The notes: generated by a model from the sequence alone, not told the origin. A stretch of 64,000 bases of DNA from Candidatus Lariskella endosymbiont of Epinotia ramella (GCF_964019805.1 NZ_OZ026472.1:1364001-1428000); one strand, 5' to 3'; positions 34,382 through 43,615 are shown, counted from the first letter of the stretch. Program-made: numbers and translations.

Positions 34382-35539
34382 ATGGTAGTAGGGAGCGATA
34401 ATGCTAGAGTATCTAAAATGTTAGTAGATCTAGTGTATTTTGATCACAACTCAACTGCACCTATGTTAAAAGATGTTGAGCTTGCTGTATCTGAAGTGAT
34501 GCGGATTCCACTGAATGCATCCTCTGCGCATACCATAGGTAGGCGCGCAAAGTGCTTGGTAGAAGATGCACGCACTAAACTCAGAGCATTGTTAAATTTA
34601 GGGCGTGAATACAGAATAGTTTTTACTAGTTCTGCCACTGAAGCGAATAGCTTAGCAATTTTAGGGATGCGAGATATCTCAAAAATTACTTCTGCAATAG
34701 AGCATGATTCCGTACTGCATAATGTTGGCGTTGGATCAATACCTGTGAATTCAGATGGTATTATAGATATAGTTAGTGCCGAAAAGCTTATCGAAGATTT
34801 TGTACTAAAAAGTTCTGGTGCTAAATTTTTGGTTTCTGTAATGATGGCAAATAATGAAACAGGCGTTGTACAGCCTATAGCCGAAATTGCAGCATTGGCA
34901 CATAAGCATGGCGGTATTTTCCATACTGATGCGACACAAGCTATAGGAAAAATTCCGTTAGATTTCGCATATATGGATATTGATATTGCAACTATATCTG
35001 GACATAAATTTGGCGCTCCAATCGGCGTTGGAGCTTTAATTTATAAAGAAGATGTAGGGATTATGCCTAGCTATTTCGGTGGTGGGCAAGAGTATAGAAT
35101 AAGACCCGGCACTCATAACGTTCCTGCCATATATGGACTTGGCATTGCATGTGACATAGTGAGGCAACGAGGTTTTGATTCTAGAATTGAAGATTTGAGA
35201 AATTACCTAGAGGACTCGATCTTGCGCTTAGCTCCAGATGCTATTATTTTTGGAAAAAATGTAAAAAGACTGCCGAATACATCCATGATTTCTATGCCTG
35301 GGGTTCCTGCTGCAACTCAGGTTATTCATTTTGACACGAACGGAATCATGGTAAGCGCAGGCTCCGCATGCTCTTCCGGAAAAGTGGATTTATCAAGGAT
35401 TTTACTTGCTATGGGCTACAGCGAATCTATCGCAAATAGTGCAATTCGGGTTAGCCTAGGTCATAGAAATAACAAAGCAGAGATTGATAAATTTGTTAAA
35501 ATTTGGGCTGATTTATATAAATCAGTAAATAATTTTTGA
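34382..35539 (+). CDS. Cysteine desulfurase, NifS-like (first of a tandem pair)
   Basis: PLP-dependent class V aminotransferase-fold enzyme that removes sulfur from cysteine. The 385-residue product has VYFDHNSTAPM near the start, SSATEANSLAILGM, MMANNETGVVQPIAEI, HTDATQAIGKIPLDF, the PLP lysine in SGHKFGAPIGVGAL, and the active Cys in SAGSACSSGKVDLS. It is clearly diverged from the IscS downstream. Both genes have the Rickettsiales arrangement of two desulfurases before iscU. ATG 34382 is used; an internal ATG at 34418 is possible. It ends 9 bp before iscS. Confidence 0.88.
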   Translation: MVVGSDNARVSKMLVDLVYFDHNSTAPMLKDVELAVSEVMRIPLNASSAHTIGRRAKCLVEDARTKLRALLNLGREYRIVFTSSATEANSLAILGMRDISKITSAIEHDSVLHNVGVGSIPVNSDGIIDIVSAEKLIEDFVLKSSGAKFLVSVMMANNETGVVQPIAEIAALAHKHGGIFHTDATQAIGKIPLDFAYMDIDIATISGHKFGAPIGVGALIYKEDVGIMPSYFGGGQEYRIRPGTHNVPAIYGLGIACDIVRQRGFDSRIEDLRNYLEDSILRLAPDAIIFGKNVKRLPNTSMISMPGVPAATQVIHFDTNGIMVSAGSACSSGKVDLSRILLAMGYSESIANSAIRVSLGHRNNKAEIDKFVKIWADLYKSVNNF

Positions 35540-35548
35540 GAGATTGGT

Positions 35549-36766
35549 ATGTATAGCGTTAGATTGCCTGTTTACATGGATTACCAAGCAACTACTCCTG
35601 TTGACAAGAGAGTGCTGGATGAGATGCTGCCCTATTTTAGTGAAAAATTTGGCAATCCACATTCCAGGACTCACAAATTTGGATGGGAAGCAGAATCCGC
35701 TGTTGAAGAGGCTAGAAACAGTGTTGCTGAATTAATTGGAACCGATTCAAAAAGTATAGTGTTTACCTCAGGAGCAACTGAAGCAAATAACCTTGCATTA
35801 AAAGGAGTTGCACATTTTTATAAAGAATCTAAAAATCATATAATTACTGTTGTAACAGAACATAAATGCGTACTTGATACGTGTCGTTATCTAGAACAAG
35901 AGGGTTTTAGGGTAACTTATCTGCATGTCAAAAGAAATGGCGTACTAGATCTTAAGAACTTGGAAGATGCAATAACAGATAAGACAATTTTAGTTTCCGT
36001 CATGTCTGTCAACAATGAGATTGGTGTAATTCAACCCCTTAAAGAGATAGGGGAAATTTGTAGGAAACATGGTATATTTTTTCACACAGATGCTGCACAA
36101 GCATTTGGGAAAATCCCAATAGATGTGCAAGAAATGAAGATAGATCTTCTTAGTATATCTGGACACAAAATATATGGTCCAAAAGGTATTGGCGCGCTCT
36201 ATGTTAGCAGGAGACCAAGAGTTAGGCTATCTGCATTAATAAGTGGCGGTGGACAAGAAAGAGGAATGCGATCAGGAACCCTACCTACACCCTTAGTTGT
36301 TGGACTTGGCGCTGCGGCAAGGTACGCTAAGGCAGATATGGAAGAGGAGCGTATAAGAATTAAACGTTTAAGCGATAAATTCATAGATGCAATACTCAAA
36401 ATCCCAGAGACTTATTTGAATGGCGATAGATTAAATAGATACCCAGGCTGCATCAATATTAGCTTTGCTGCCATAGAGGGAGAATCAATGATTGCAGCTA
36501 TTAAAGACATAGCAGTTTCTTCAGGCTCTGCCTGTACTTCATCATCGCTTGAACCGTCTTATGTTTTACGTTCTTTAGGAGTGGGAGATGATCTCGCGCA
36601 CACTTCCTTAAGATTTGGAATAGGAAGATTTACAAAGGAAGAGGAAGTGGATTATGCCATCTCATTAATCGCAAAAGCAGTAGAGCGCTTAAGAGCACTT
36701 AGCCCTCTTTGGGATATGTTGCAAGAAGGAATAGATATAAACCAAATTAATTGGGCGATTCATTAG
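35549..36766 (+). CDS. iscS: Cysteine desulfurase IscS
   Basis: Supplies sulfur to IscU for Fe-S cluster assembly and to tRNA thiolation. The 405-residue product is colinear with Isc[64 protein letters not shown], the PLP lysine in [30 protein letters not shown], and the catalytic Cys in [19 protein letters not shown], on the mobile loop near residue 330. The ribosome site is not strong (GAGATTGGT before ATG). A 95-bp gap to iscU may hold a promoter or processing site. Confidence 0.96.
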   Translation: MYSVRLPVYMDYQATTPVDKRVLDEMLPYFSEKFGNPHSRTHKFGWEAESAVEEARNSVAELIGTDSKSIVFTSGATEANNLALKGVAHFYKESKNHIITVVTEHKCVLDTCRYLEQEGFRVTYLHVKRNGVLDLKNLEDAITDKTILVSVMSVNNEIGVIQPLKEIGEICRKHGIFFHTDAAQAFGKIPIDVQEMKIDLLSISGHKIYGPKGIGALYVSRRPRVRLSALISGGGQERGMRSGTLPTPLVVGLGAAARYAKADMEEERIRIKRLSDKFIDAILKIPETYLNGDRLNRYPGCINISFAAIEGESMIAAIKDIAVSSGSACTSSSLEPSYVLRSLGVGDDLAHTSLRFGIGRFTKEEEVDYAISLIAKAVERLRALSPLWDMLQEGIDINQINWAIH

Positions 36767-36861
36767 TTTTTGCATAATTAAACATACATATAGTGCTATT
36801 TGAGTTTAAAGTGATACAATAGTGAATAGAAAAAATTTTAGGAAATAATGGAGATTTTCAA

Positions 36862-37257
36862 ATGGCTTACAGCAAAAAAGTTATAGACATATATGAAGAT
36901 CCTAAAAACGTTGGTTCTTTTCCAAAAGGGGAGAAAAATGTGGGAACTGGTCTTGTTGGCGCACCTTCATGCGGAGATGTGATGAAGCTACAAATTAAAG
37001 TCAATCCAACGACTAATATAATAGAGGATGCAGTGTTTAAGACATTTGGGTGTGTTTCTGCTATAGCGTCTAGCTCGGTAGCTACTGAATGGATTAAAGG
37101 CAAAACACTTGAAGAAGCAAGAAAAATAAAGAATACAGCAATTGTTGAAGAGCTGTCACTTCCACCTGTGAAGATTCACTGCTCTGTACTTGCAGAAGAA
37201 GCAATTAGGTCTGCTATAGCAGATTATGAAAAACAAAAAGATGTTGCAAACATATAG
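36862..37257 (+). CDS. iscU: Fe-S cluster assembly scaffold IscU
   Basis: Scaffold on which IscS and iron build the [2Fe-2S] cluster. The 131-residue product has the three ligand cysteines Cys37 (APSCGDVMK), Cys64 (TFGCVSAIASSS) and Cys107 (PPVKIHCSVLAEEAI), the stabilising Asp39, and the PPVK chaperone-binding motif that HscA recognises. GGAAATAATGGAG upstream offers a ribosome site. Its end overlaps the longest version of the iscA frame. Confidence 0.96.
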   Translation: MAYSKKVIDIYEDPKNVGSFPKGEKNVGTGLVGAPSCGDVMKLQIKVNPTTNIIEDAVFKTFGCVSAIASSSVATEWIKGKTLEEARKIKNTAIVEELSLPPVKIHCSVLAEEAIRSAIADYEKQKDVANI

Positions 37258-37273
37258 TTTAGATTTACATCAT

Positions 37274-37621
37274 ATGAGAACTGATTCTAAAAAAGCGATA
37301 ATAACATTGACTGAAGCTGCTGTTTCTAGGATTAAGTACCTAATGGAAAAGCGAAAGTCTCCTGCCCTTGGGATTAAAGTAGGAGTCAAATCAGGTGGCT
37401 GCTCAGGTCTTGCATATACTTTCGAATATGCCGACGTTAAACCGGCCCTTGCTGAAGAAGTAACAGAAAATGACGTGACTGTTTTTATAGAACCAAAGGC
37501 TGTTTTATATCTTCTTGGCACACAGTTGGATTACAAAGACGAAAAAACAAGATCTGGTTTCGTTTTTATTAATCCTAATGAAAAGGGACGCTGTGGCTGC
37601 GGGGAATCTTTCTATACGTAA
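37274..37621 (+). CDS. iscA: Iron-sulfur cluster assembly protein IscA
   Basis: A-type carrier that takes clusters from IscU to targets. The product from ATG 37274 has 115 residues with ITLTEAAVSRIKYLM at the start and the three cysteines of the family: Cys43 in SGGCSGLAY and Cys107/Cys109 in GRCGCGESF. Upstream ATGs at 37226 and 37241 are in frame but overlap iscU and add residues not expected in the family, so I chose 37274, although no strong ribosome site precedes it. hscB, hscA and fdx, which often follow, are not here; tolQ comes next. Confidence 0.92.
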   Translation: MRTDSKKAIITLTEAAVSRIKYLMEKRKSPALGIKVGVKSGGCSGLAYTFEYADVKPALAEEVTENDVTVFIEPKAVLYLLGTQLDYKDEKTRSGFVFINPNEKGRCGCGESFYT

Positions 37622-37757
37622 AGATTATTGCTTCTTCTAAAAAATGCTGATAGAAATCTTGCTTATAACTGAATTGTAACATACGCAAAATACGCTGATA
37701 ATTTGTGTTATTTTTCTGTTAATACTATTAATTTTTGGTGTATTTGGAGCCTCCTCT

Positions 37758-38480
37758 ATGAATGATATTGTGCAGAATGTTGCACCTTTGGTTGAAAAGT
37801 ATGATGCCGTTTCATTCTTTGAGCTATTCATGCAAGCTGATATTGTGGTGAAGGCGGTAATGATATTGCTTTTGATTGCGTCCGTTTGTAGCTGGGCAAT
37901 TATCATTGACAAGAATGTAGAATTTTTCAGGATGAAAGTGGCAATGAAAGCGTTTGAAAAGGAGTTTTGGTCCGGGAAATCTCTAGATATGTTATTTAAA
38001 AATCTAATTTCAAAGCGTGATTCTAACCCATTTTCGCGCATTTTAATAGCTGCAATGCAGGAGTTAAATGCAACAGAGGGCATAAATAACTTCCCCATAA
38101 AAAATAAGGAATCGATTTATATTAGAATAAACAATGCAATGCAGGTTGCTTGTAATAAGGCAATTGCAGAGAGAGAATCTAATATAGGATTTTTAGCAAC
38201 TGCCGCTAGTAGCAGCCCGTTTATAGGACTATTTGGAACAGTTTGGGGTATTATGCATAGCTTCCAATCTATAGCTGCTTCTAAGAATACTACTCTTGCT
38301 GTTGTAGCACCTGGTATTGCAGAAGCACTACTTGCTACAGCTTGCGGATTTATTGTAGCAATACCCGCTGCGATTTTTTACAATAAGTTTTCACAAGAAA
38401 TAGGAAGTTTAAGCGGCAGAGCTGAGAATTTCATGATAGAGTTAAGTAATATAATATTTAGAGATCTAGATAAGCACTGA
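37758..38480 (+). CDS. tolQ: Tol-Pal system proton channel protein TolQ
   Basis: Inner-membrane channel subunit that, with TolR, uses the proton gradient to drive TolA, keeping the outer membrane attached during division. The 240-residue product has three membrane segments: one near residues 30-55 (VVKAVMILLLIASVCSWAII), then SSPFIGLFGTVWGIMHSFQ preceding the second, and GIAEALLATACGFIVAIPAA for the third. It overlaps tolR by one base (TGATG), so translation is coupled. tolB and pal are not in this window. Confidence 0.93.
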   Translation: MNDIVQNVAPLVEKYDAVSFFELFMQADIVVKAVMILLLIASVCSWAIIIDKNVEFFRMKVAMKAFEKEFWSGKSLDMLFKNLISKRDSNPFSRILIAAMQELNATEGINNFPIKNKESIYIRINNAMQVACNKAIAERESNIGFLATAASSSPFIGLFGTVWGIMHSFQSIAASKNTTLAVVAPGIAEALLATACGFIVAIPAAIFYNKFSQEIGSLSGRAENFMIELSNIIFRDLDKH

Positions 38481-38956
38481 TGGCTATTACTCCTCGCATC
38501 TTGAATAGAAGAAATTCTAGTAGAAAATATGGGCTCAGTAGTGAGATAAATATCACTCCGTTTGTTGATGTAATGTTAGTTCTACTTATAGTGTTTATGG
38601 TAACATCACCCATGTTGGTTTCAGGTGTAGATGTTAATTTACCTTCACATAGCGCAAATCCTGTTTCAGGACAAGATGAGCCGCTAGCCGTTACTGTTGA
38701 TAAGAAAGGAGTAGTATATCTACAGGAGAGCGCCGTGTCTGTTTCCGATTTGGCAGTCAAAATTAAGGCTATAACTGGAGAAAAAAACGATATAAGGATT
38801 TTCATACGTGGCGATTGTGACGCAACCTATGGCAAGATAGTTGAGGTTTTTCACAACTTGCGGTCAGCAGGAATTCAGAATGTTGTTTTAGTTAGTACGG
38901 TTTCTACAAATAACTCAAAAAATAAAAATAGCAATAATTCCAAGCAACACAAATGA
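38480..38956 (+). CDS. tolR: Tol-Pal system protein TolR (ExbD family)
   Basis: Single-pass partner of TolQ. The 158-residue product has INITPFVDVMLVLLIVFMVT near residues 22-41, including the essential membrane Asp, then a periplasmic domain (VDVNLPSH, AVTVDKKGVVYLQE, IRGDCDATYGKIVEVFHNLR). The last 15 residues are rich in Ser, Asn and Lys. It overlaps tolQ by one base and tolA by four bases (ATGA). Confidence 0.93.
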   Translation: MAITPRILNRRNSSRKYGLSSEINITPFVDVMLVLLIVFMVTSPMLVSGVDVNLPSHSANPVSGQDEPLAVTVDKKGVVYLQESAVSVSDLAVKIKAITGEKNDIRIFIRGDCDATYGKIVEVFHNLRSAGIQNVVLVSTVSTNNSKNKNSNNSKQHK

Positions 38957-39948
38957 GCACTAGTTTTGTTTACTCAATCGTACTACACTTGTGTCTTGGG
39001 CTTTTTATGTTGATGCATTTCCCAAGCTCTCCTGAGGAATTGCCACAAGAGAAAGCGATTATACTAGATATTCTAGATGCGAGTCGAGACTTAAATCTTC
39101 CAAATAAACCTCAACAGGTAAAAACAGAACAACCAAAAGAACCCAAAGAGCAGGAGCAACCCGAACAACCAGAGACTATTGAAGCTAAGCAAGATACTGT
39201 GAATAGGACTACTAGCAACTCAAAAGAACCTATTGAAGAGCTAAAACAACCTACCAAAGATAAAAATATTGATCCCACTAAGCAAGAAAAAACAAAAGAT
39301 ATTGAGCAAACGCCTAAAGAAATAGACTTGCCAAAGGAGAACATGCCTAACACAGAAAAAAAAGTTGAGCCAAAACCTATAGAGCAAACGCCCGCAGAAC
39401 AGAAACCTAAAGAACCAAAACCTGTAGAACAAAAAAGCCCTACAAAACCTATATCAAAGGTAGATAAAAAGAACGAAAAAAAGAAATCTGAGGATGAATG
39501 GTCTAATAGTGTTCTTAAGTCTTTAAAATCTTCTACTACTAAAAAGAAACCAAAAAATATCTATGATGACATAGAAGAAGTCAATCAAGCTATTAAGTCA
39601 TATTCACAAAAGAAATACGACAAGCAACGCCCTATGACTGCAAGTCAAGAAGCAGCAATCAGATCGCATGTGCAAAAATTTTGGTATGTTGCACCATTTA
39701 GTGGCGGCGCTGGAGCAAATGATGTTATGAGAGTTAGAGTCATCGTTTCACTGAATGCAAAAGGAGAGGTAATTACTGTGAAGACATTTGCAGATGCCGG
39801 AACAAGAAACAAGAATTACCAAGCATTTTTAGAAAGTGCAATGCGTGCAGTGCGTGACGCCTCTCCTTTCCCAGGTCTATATAAAGATCAGTATGATATA
39901 TGGAAAGATATGGAATTTACATTTGATTCTAGTGGCATGGTACAATGA
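38953..39948 (+). CDS. tolA: TolA-like cell envelope protein
   Basis: Bridges inner and outer membrane in the Tol-Pal system. The 331-residue product has a membrane helix near the N-terminus (FVYSIVLHLCLGLFMLMHF), a long Pro/Glu/Lys/Gln-rich middle (about residues 45-190, with repeated EQ-P and KEP units) in place of the usual Ala/Lys helical domain, and a C-terminal TonB/TolA-like domain (RSHVQKFWYVAPFSG, VIVSLNAKGEVITVKTFADA, MRAVRDASPFPG). Assignment rests on order after tolQ and tolR and on the C-terminal domain. It overlaps the ABC permease by 4 bp. Confidence 0.88.
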   Translation: MSTSFVYSIVLHLCLGLFMLMHFPSSPEELPQEKAIILDILDASRDLNLPNKPQQVKTEQPKEPKEQEQPEQPETIEAKQDTVNRTTSNSKEPIEELKQPTKDKNIDPTKQEKTKDIEQTPKEIDLPKENMPNTEKKVEPKPIEQTPAEQKPKEPKPVEQKSPTKPISKVDKKNEKKKSEDEWSNSVLKSLKSSTTKKKPKNIYDDIEEVNQAIKSYSQKKYDKQRPMTASQEAAIRSHVQKFWYVAPFSGGAGANDVMRVRVIVSLNAKGEVITVKTFADAGTRNKNYQAFLESAMRAVRDASPFPGLYKDQYDIWKDMEFTFDSSGMVQ

Positions 39949-40808
39949 TAAGTTTTTCTGGTTTTATAGATTTAGCTACAGTTGGCATTCAACAAGGGAT
40001 GCTGCTTGGGATAATTGCGCTTGGCGTAATGCTGCCATTTAAAATTTTAAATTTGCCAGATCTTACAGCAGAAGGTTCATATACCATTGGTGCTGTCTTA
40101 TGTGGAATCATGCTACTTAATGGAGCTAATTTTTTCTCTGCAACTCTCTTAGGAACAATGGCTGGTGGAACCCTTGGTATATGTACTTCGCTTCTATATT
40201 CTAGACTACAGCTAAATAGTCTGCTAGCTGGCATTATAGTAAGTACAATGACATATAGCATCAACTTAAGACTAATGAGCAAACCTAATATAGGAGTGTT
40301 TAATGTTAGTAATATGTTCAATGGTGCATTCCATAACATATGGAGTCAGAACGCAATAATATTCGTTATTTGTTTTGCAGCTGCACTTATCTTATACCGC
40401 TTCCTCTTTACAGAATATGGTATCAGAATGCGTGCAGTGGGCTTAAATCAAACTCTTGCTGCATTACAAGGAATTATAATGGAGCGCTATATTGCACTTT
40501 GTTTCTTCATTGCCAATTTACTTATTGCACTTGCTGGCGCATTAGCTGTGCAACTACAAGGCTATGCCGATATAGGTATGGGGGTTGGCATTATAATAAA
40601 TGCCTTGGCTGCAATGATGATAGGGCAAAGTATTATAAAGCAAAATGGAGTGTTAAGTATAATAATTGCTCCAGTCATTGGCGGTTTAATATACCAACAA
40701 ATTCAGGTAATTGTCTTGATCCTTGGGCTCGAACCATCTGACCTGAAGTTTGTTACAGGCTTGATAGTTATATTGATGCTTCAAATGAGAAGAAAAATAT
40801 TGAATTAG
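39945..40808 (+). CDS. ABC transporter permease of the uncharacterised COG4120 type
   Basis: A 287-residue membrane protein with about eight hydrophobic segments and the layout of branched-chain-amino-acid/sugar type permeases (PF02653). Diagnostic-looking stretches are LNLPDLTAEGSYTIGAVLCG near residue 37 and EYGIRMRAVGLNQTLAALQG near 160-180, then ALAGALAVQLQGYADIGMG. Other members work with a periplasmic binding protein and an ATPase of similar genomic location; neither is adjacent here. It starts within the end of tolA (ATGA), so is co-translated with the Tol genes. The substrate is unknown. Confidence 0.82.
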   Translation: MISFSGFIDLATVGIQQGMLLGIIALGVMLPFKILNLPDLTAEGSYTIGAVLCGIMLLNGANFFSATLLGTMAGGTLGICTSLLYSRLQLNSLLAGIIVSTMTYSINLRLMSKPNIGVFNVSNMFNGAFHNIWSQNAIIFVICFAAALILYRFLFTEYGIRMRAVGLNQTLAALQGIIMERYIALCFFIANLLIALAGALAVQLQGYADIGMGVGIIINALAAMMIGQSIIKQNGVLSIIIAPVIGGLIYQQIQVIVLILGLEPSDLKFVTGLIVILMLQMRRKILN

Positions 40809-40957
40809 AGCATTTTGACGATGCTAATCTTGAAAAGTATGACAAGTATGTCTGTTTAAAAAAGTTCTAAACATCAAAATCGATTGACGAAACATGTATA
40901 TTATGCAATTCAAGTATTTAAGAAATTAGCGTTATTTTTTGGTTGGTAGTTATTTAT

Positions 40958-41881
40958 ATGAGTGCATTAGCAGATAGAGTATTATCTAATTATACTTCTG
41001 ATAATCCAGGAACTAAAGCGAATCTAGCGCGTATTATGTTTTCTGGAAAGCTTGCAGGAAGCGGCAAGCTTGTAATCTTGCCAGTAGATCAAGGTTTTGA
41101 ACATGGTCCTGCGAAGAGTTTTGCTGTGAATCCTGCGGCATATGATCCTTATTATCATGTAGAGCTCGCTGTTGCAGCAAATTTGAACGCATTTGCAGCG
41201 CCAATTGGGATGATGGAGATTATTGCAAGTAATTATGCTCACAAAATTCCTCTGATCCTAAAATTAAATAGTTCTAATCTTTTAACTCCAAAGTCTCTAG
41301 CTCCAGATCAAGCTTATACAGCATCTGTGCATGATGCATTGCGTCTTGGATGTGCTGCAGTTGGCCTCACTATATATCCTGGATCTGCAAACGCAGACAA
41401 AATGATGGAGGATGCAGCAAAAGTGGTGGCAAACGCAAAAGATTATGGTCTGCCAACCGTCATTTGGTCATATCCAAGAGGAGAAGATATCTCAAAAAAT
41501 TCCGAAACTGCAGTTGATGTTGTTGCATATGCAGCTCATATAGCAGCTCTTATTGGAGCTCATATAATCAAAGTGAAATTACCAGCTGCGACGCTTTCTA
41601 GCATGGATATAAGTTCTCCGTATAAAGACTATGGCATTACAATTGATTCACTAAACGCGAGAGTAGCACATGTAATGCAATGTGCATTTCAAGGAAAGAG
41701 AATAGTTGTGTTTTCAGGTGGAGTACATAAAAGCCTTGAAGATCTATACAATGATATAAATGCTATTTGCAGTGGCGGAGGTCATGGCTCTATAATAGGA
41801 AGAAATACTTTTCAAAGACCAAGGAATGAAGCGCTGAAAATGTTATCACATATTACAGATCTATATACATCAGCGAAATGA
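40958..41881 (+). CDS. Class I fructose-bisphosphate aldolase (DhnA type)
   Basis: Reversible aldol cleavage of fructose 1,6-bisphosphate via a Schiff-base lysine. The 307-residue product has LVILPVDQGFEHGPAKSF near residue 40-57, LILKLNSSNLL, AVGLTIYPGSA, PTVIWSYPRGEDISK, the Schiff-base Lys in HIIKVKLPAATL near residue 205, and VVFSGGVHKSLEDL with GSIIGRNTFQRP at the phosphate site. ATG 40958 is chosen over TTG 40943. With glpX it suggests that the cell makes hexose phosphates. It is convergent with the flagellar block, with repeat A5 between. Confidence 0.92.
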   Translation: MSALADRVLSNYTSDNPGTKANLARIMFSGKLAGSGKLVILPVDQGFEHGPAKSFAVNPAAYDPYYHVELAVAANLNAFAAPIGMMEIIASNYAHKIPLILKLNSSNLLTPKSLAPDQAYTASVHDALRLGCAAVGLTIYPGSANADKMMEDAAKVVANAKDYGLPTVIWSYPRGEDISKNSETAVDVVAYAAHIAALIGAHIIKVKLPAATLSSMDISSPYKDYGITIDSLNARVAHVMQCAFQGKRIVVFSGGVHKSLEDLYNDINAICSGGGHGSIIGRNTFQRPRNEALKMLSHITDLYTSAK

Positions 41882-41937
41882 AGAGTTGATATTGCACTTT
41901 TTGTGTAGGCACGGCCTTTTATTAGTGCTTACATTTT

Positions 41938-42283
41938 AAGTCTGTCCGTCAAAAATTAGCCTCAAAGCCTCGGCACGGCATTGTTGCATAATGCGTAATG
42001 CGTAGTGCATATCCTTGAGTTTATCTGCTAAATAGATCAGCTAAATAAACTAACAAAGCTGGTATTTCAATGGCAGATAAACTCAAGATACACAATTGGT
42101 CGGAATGGCATTGCGCTAATTTTTGGATATATTAATTGGTCCTGTGCCGCGCGCAAACACCGCTTTCATAAAATCCGTAAAGTTTTTGCATTTATTATAA
42201 CATTTTCTTACGGATTAAAAGCGCTATTTTTGCACTCCAAGCCCCATTTCATGGCTGTTCCGAGACTTTTTGGCGCACGTACT
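41938..42283 (-). repeat. Family A dispersed repeat (copy A5, reversed), convergent junction, interrupted
   Basis: Reversed copy filling the gap between the aldolase and motE genes. It starts AGTCTGTCCGTCAAAAATTAGC and ends TTTTTGGCGCACGTACT. The blocks TTTTGGATATATTAATTGG, AAAATCCGTAAAG facing TTACGGATT, and AAAGCGCTATTTTT are recognisable. The central AAAAATTAGC / GCTAATTTTT stem is split by about 130 bp of extra sequence at 41984-42113. Confidence 0.75.
41977..42113. mobile_element. Small palindromic insertion inside repeat A5
   Basis: GGCATTG occurs at 41977-41983 and again at 42107-42113, as a 7-bp direct repeat would after insertion. Between them a perfect inverted pair, CTTGAGTTTATCTGC (42014-42028) and GCAGATAAACTCAAG (42073-42087), surrounds a 44-nt loop. 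Since the stem of repeat A5 is intact in other A copies, the extra DNA here is best explained by an insertion. It encodes nothing. Confidence 0.55.
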
Positions 42284-43064
42284 AATTAACTGCTATTTTT
42301 TTACGATTAATTAAACCGATAGTTAATTCTTTAGCTTTTTCTGGATCCATAGATGCCAATATTGGGGCAATTCTGGTTTCCTTCATTTGTTCTACAACAT
42401 CAAGAAGCACAGCAGTTTGCATATCATCAAAGATTTTCGCAGCATCAGATGGTTTCATATTTTCATATATCTTAACCAGCTTAGCATTCTTTTCTCTCTC
42501 ATGATTAGCATACTGCTGTAGAGATGATTCAAGATTTGTTTTTAGTTTTGTCAATGTGACAATTTTAGTTTCTAATTCCTGCTTCAGTACATTGAGAGCA
42601 TTTAACCTAAGCAAAAATTCTTGCTCTCTACTTTCAAGCTCTTCTCTTCTTTGTTTTAATTCCTGTAATATATCCAGAGTTATGGGAGAGAAGTCAGTAA
42701 ATCTAGTACATATCTCTTTTTGCTGTGAAGCATTTAGAACAGCAGTGCTATCATTAGATTGTACTATATCTTTTGCGCTGTCTGCTTTTTCACCAGTAGA
42801 TGACTTATCTGTTGTTTCTGAGGATACAGCAATATCCTCAACAATTTTTTGCACATCAGAAAAATTATTATCTATAGCTGCTAAAGAGACTTCATTACTC
42901 TTATCCAGAAATTCAGCATTATCTTTTTTATTAGACTGTTCATCTGTTACAGCTGCAGGTAGGACAATATTGGCATGTGCATCTGTATATTCAAAAGCAT
43001 CTAGCAGTTTAGAGCCTAGAAATAACACAAGCGACACTATCACATATGGTAATAACCTCAACAT
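42282..43064 (-). CDS. motE: Flagellar stator chaperone MotE-like protein (MgtE N-terminal domain)
   Basis: 260-residue protein with an N-terminal membrane segment (LLPYVIVSLVLFLGSKLL), a Ser/Asp-rich linker, a coiled coil (ILQELKQRREELESREQEFL onward, about residues 130-195) and a C-terminal domain like the MgtE N-terminal helical repeats (LVKIYENMKPSDAAKIFDDM and ASMDPEKAKELT). This architecture is that of MotE, which in alphaproteobacteria acts as a periplasmic chaperone for MotC and in other groups is annotated only as MgtE-like. It is the last gene of the fliL-fliM block, 6 bp after the DUF6468 gene. Secretion through the N-terminal segment is inferred. Confidence 0.82.
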   Translation of the reverse strand: MLRLLPYVIVSLVLFLGSKLLDAFEYTDAHANIVLPAAVTDEQSNKKDNAEFLDKSNEVSLAAIDNNFSDVQKIVEDIAVSSETTDKSSTGEKADSAKDIVQSNDSTAVLNASQQKEICTRFTDFSPITLDILQELKQRREELESREQEFLLRLNALNVLKQELETKIVTLTKLKTNLESSLQQYANHEREKNAKLVKIYENMKPSDAAKIFDDMQTAVLLDVVEQMKETRIAPILASMDPEKAKELTIGLINRKKIAVN

Positions 43065-43070
43065 AAGTCC

Positions 43071-43601
43071 TTATTCCCCAAATTCTTGTTGTAAGACAAC
43101 AGTTCCAGGTGTTACTGCAACCTTTTTTGCTATTCCAGTACGTTTTGTTCTTGAAGTGCTTGTAGCTTTTTTGGGTTTCTCAGCATTCTTTGCTTCTTTA
43201 GTACTCACCTTATTACTAACCTTCCCAGAAGTAGATGATATTTTCTGTCCTGCTTGCTCCTCCTCAGCTAAGATATCTTCTTGAATAACAATCTTTGCTC
43301 TTGAAATCGCGCTTTCTAGCCTATCTGCTAATTTTGATGCTGATCCATTCATAAATGATAAATCATTAAGCAATTCTTTGGAAAGCTTTGTATGTGCATC
43401 CAGTTGAGATGCTGCTGTAGAAGAAGCTTCTTTAAGCGATGCGAGGCTTTTATGTGTTTGTATGATCGAGTTATCGAGCGCTTGAACAAGATTTTTCAGA
43501 TCTTTTCTGCTATCCTTCAATTCAACAATTTTTCTATTAAGCCGCCAACAGAAAACGACTGTCATAGAAAGCATCAGTATTACAACTATATCGAGCAACA
43601 T
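43071..43601 (-). CDS. DUF6468-like flagellar-cluster protein
   Basis: A 176-residue protein with an N-terminal membrane helix (LDIVVILMLSMTVVFCWRLN), a coiled-coil region (KDLKNLVQALDNSIIQTHKS onward, to about residue 95) and a basic Lys/Ser/Thr-rich tail (KKATSTSRTKRTG). In alphaproteobacteria a protein of this form commonly sits between fliM and the MotE-like gene, which is the order here, with gaps of 14 and 6 bp. Its role is unknown. The assignment is by context and architecture. Confidence 0.72.
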   Translation of the reverse strand: MLLDIVVILMLSMTVVFCWRLNRKIVELKDSRKDLKNLVQALDNSIIQTHKSLASLKEASSTAASQLDAHTKLSKELLNDLSFMNGSASKLADRLESAISRAKIVIQEDILAEEEQAGQKISSTSGKVSNKVSTKEAKNAEKPKKATSTSRTKRTGIAKKVAVTPGTVVLQQEFGE

Positions 43602-43615
43602 ATATTTATTTTTAT

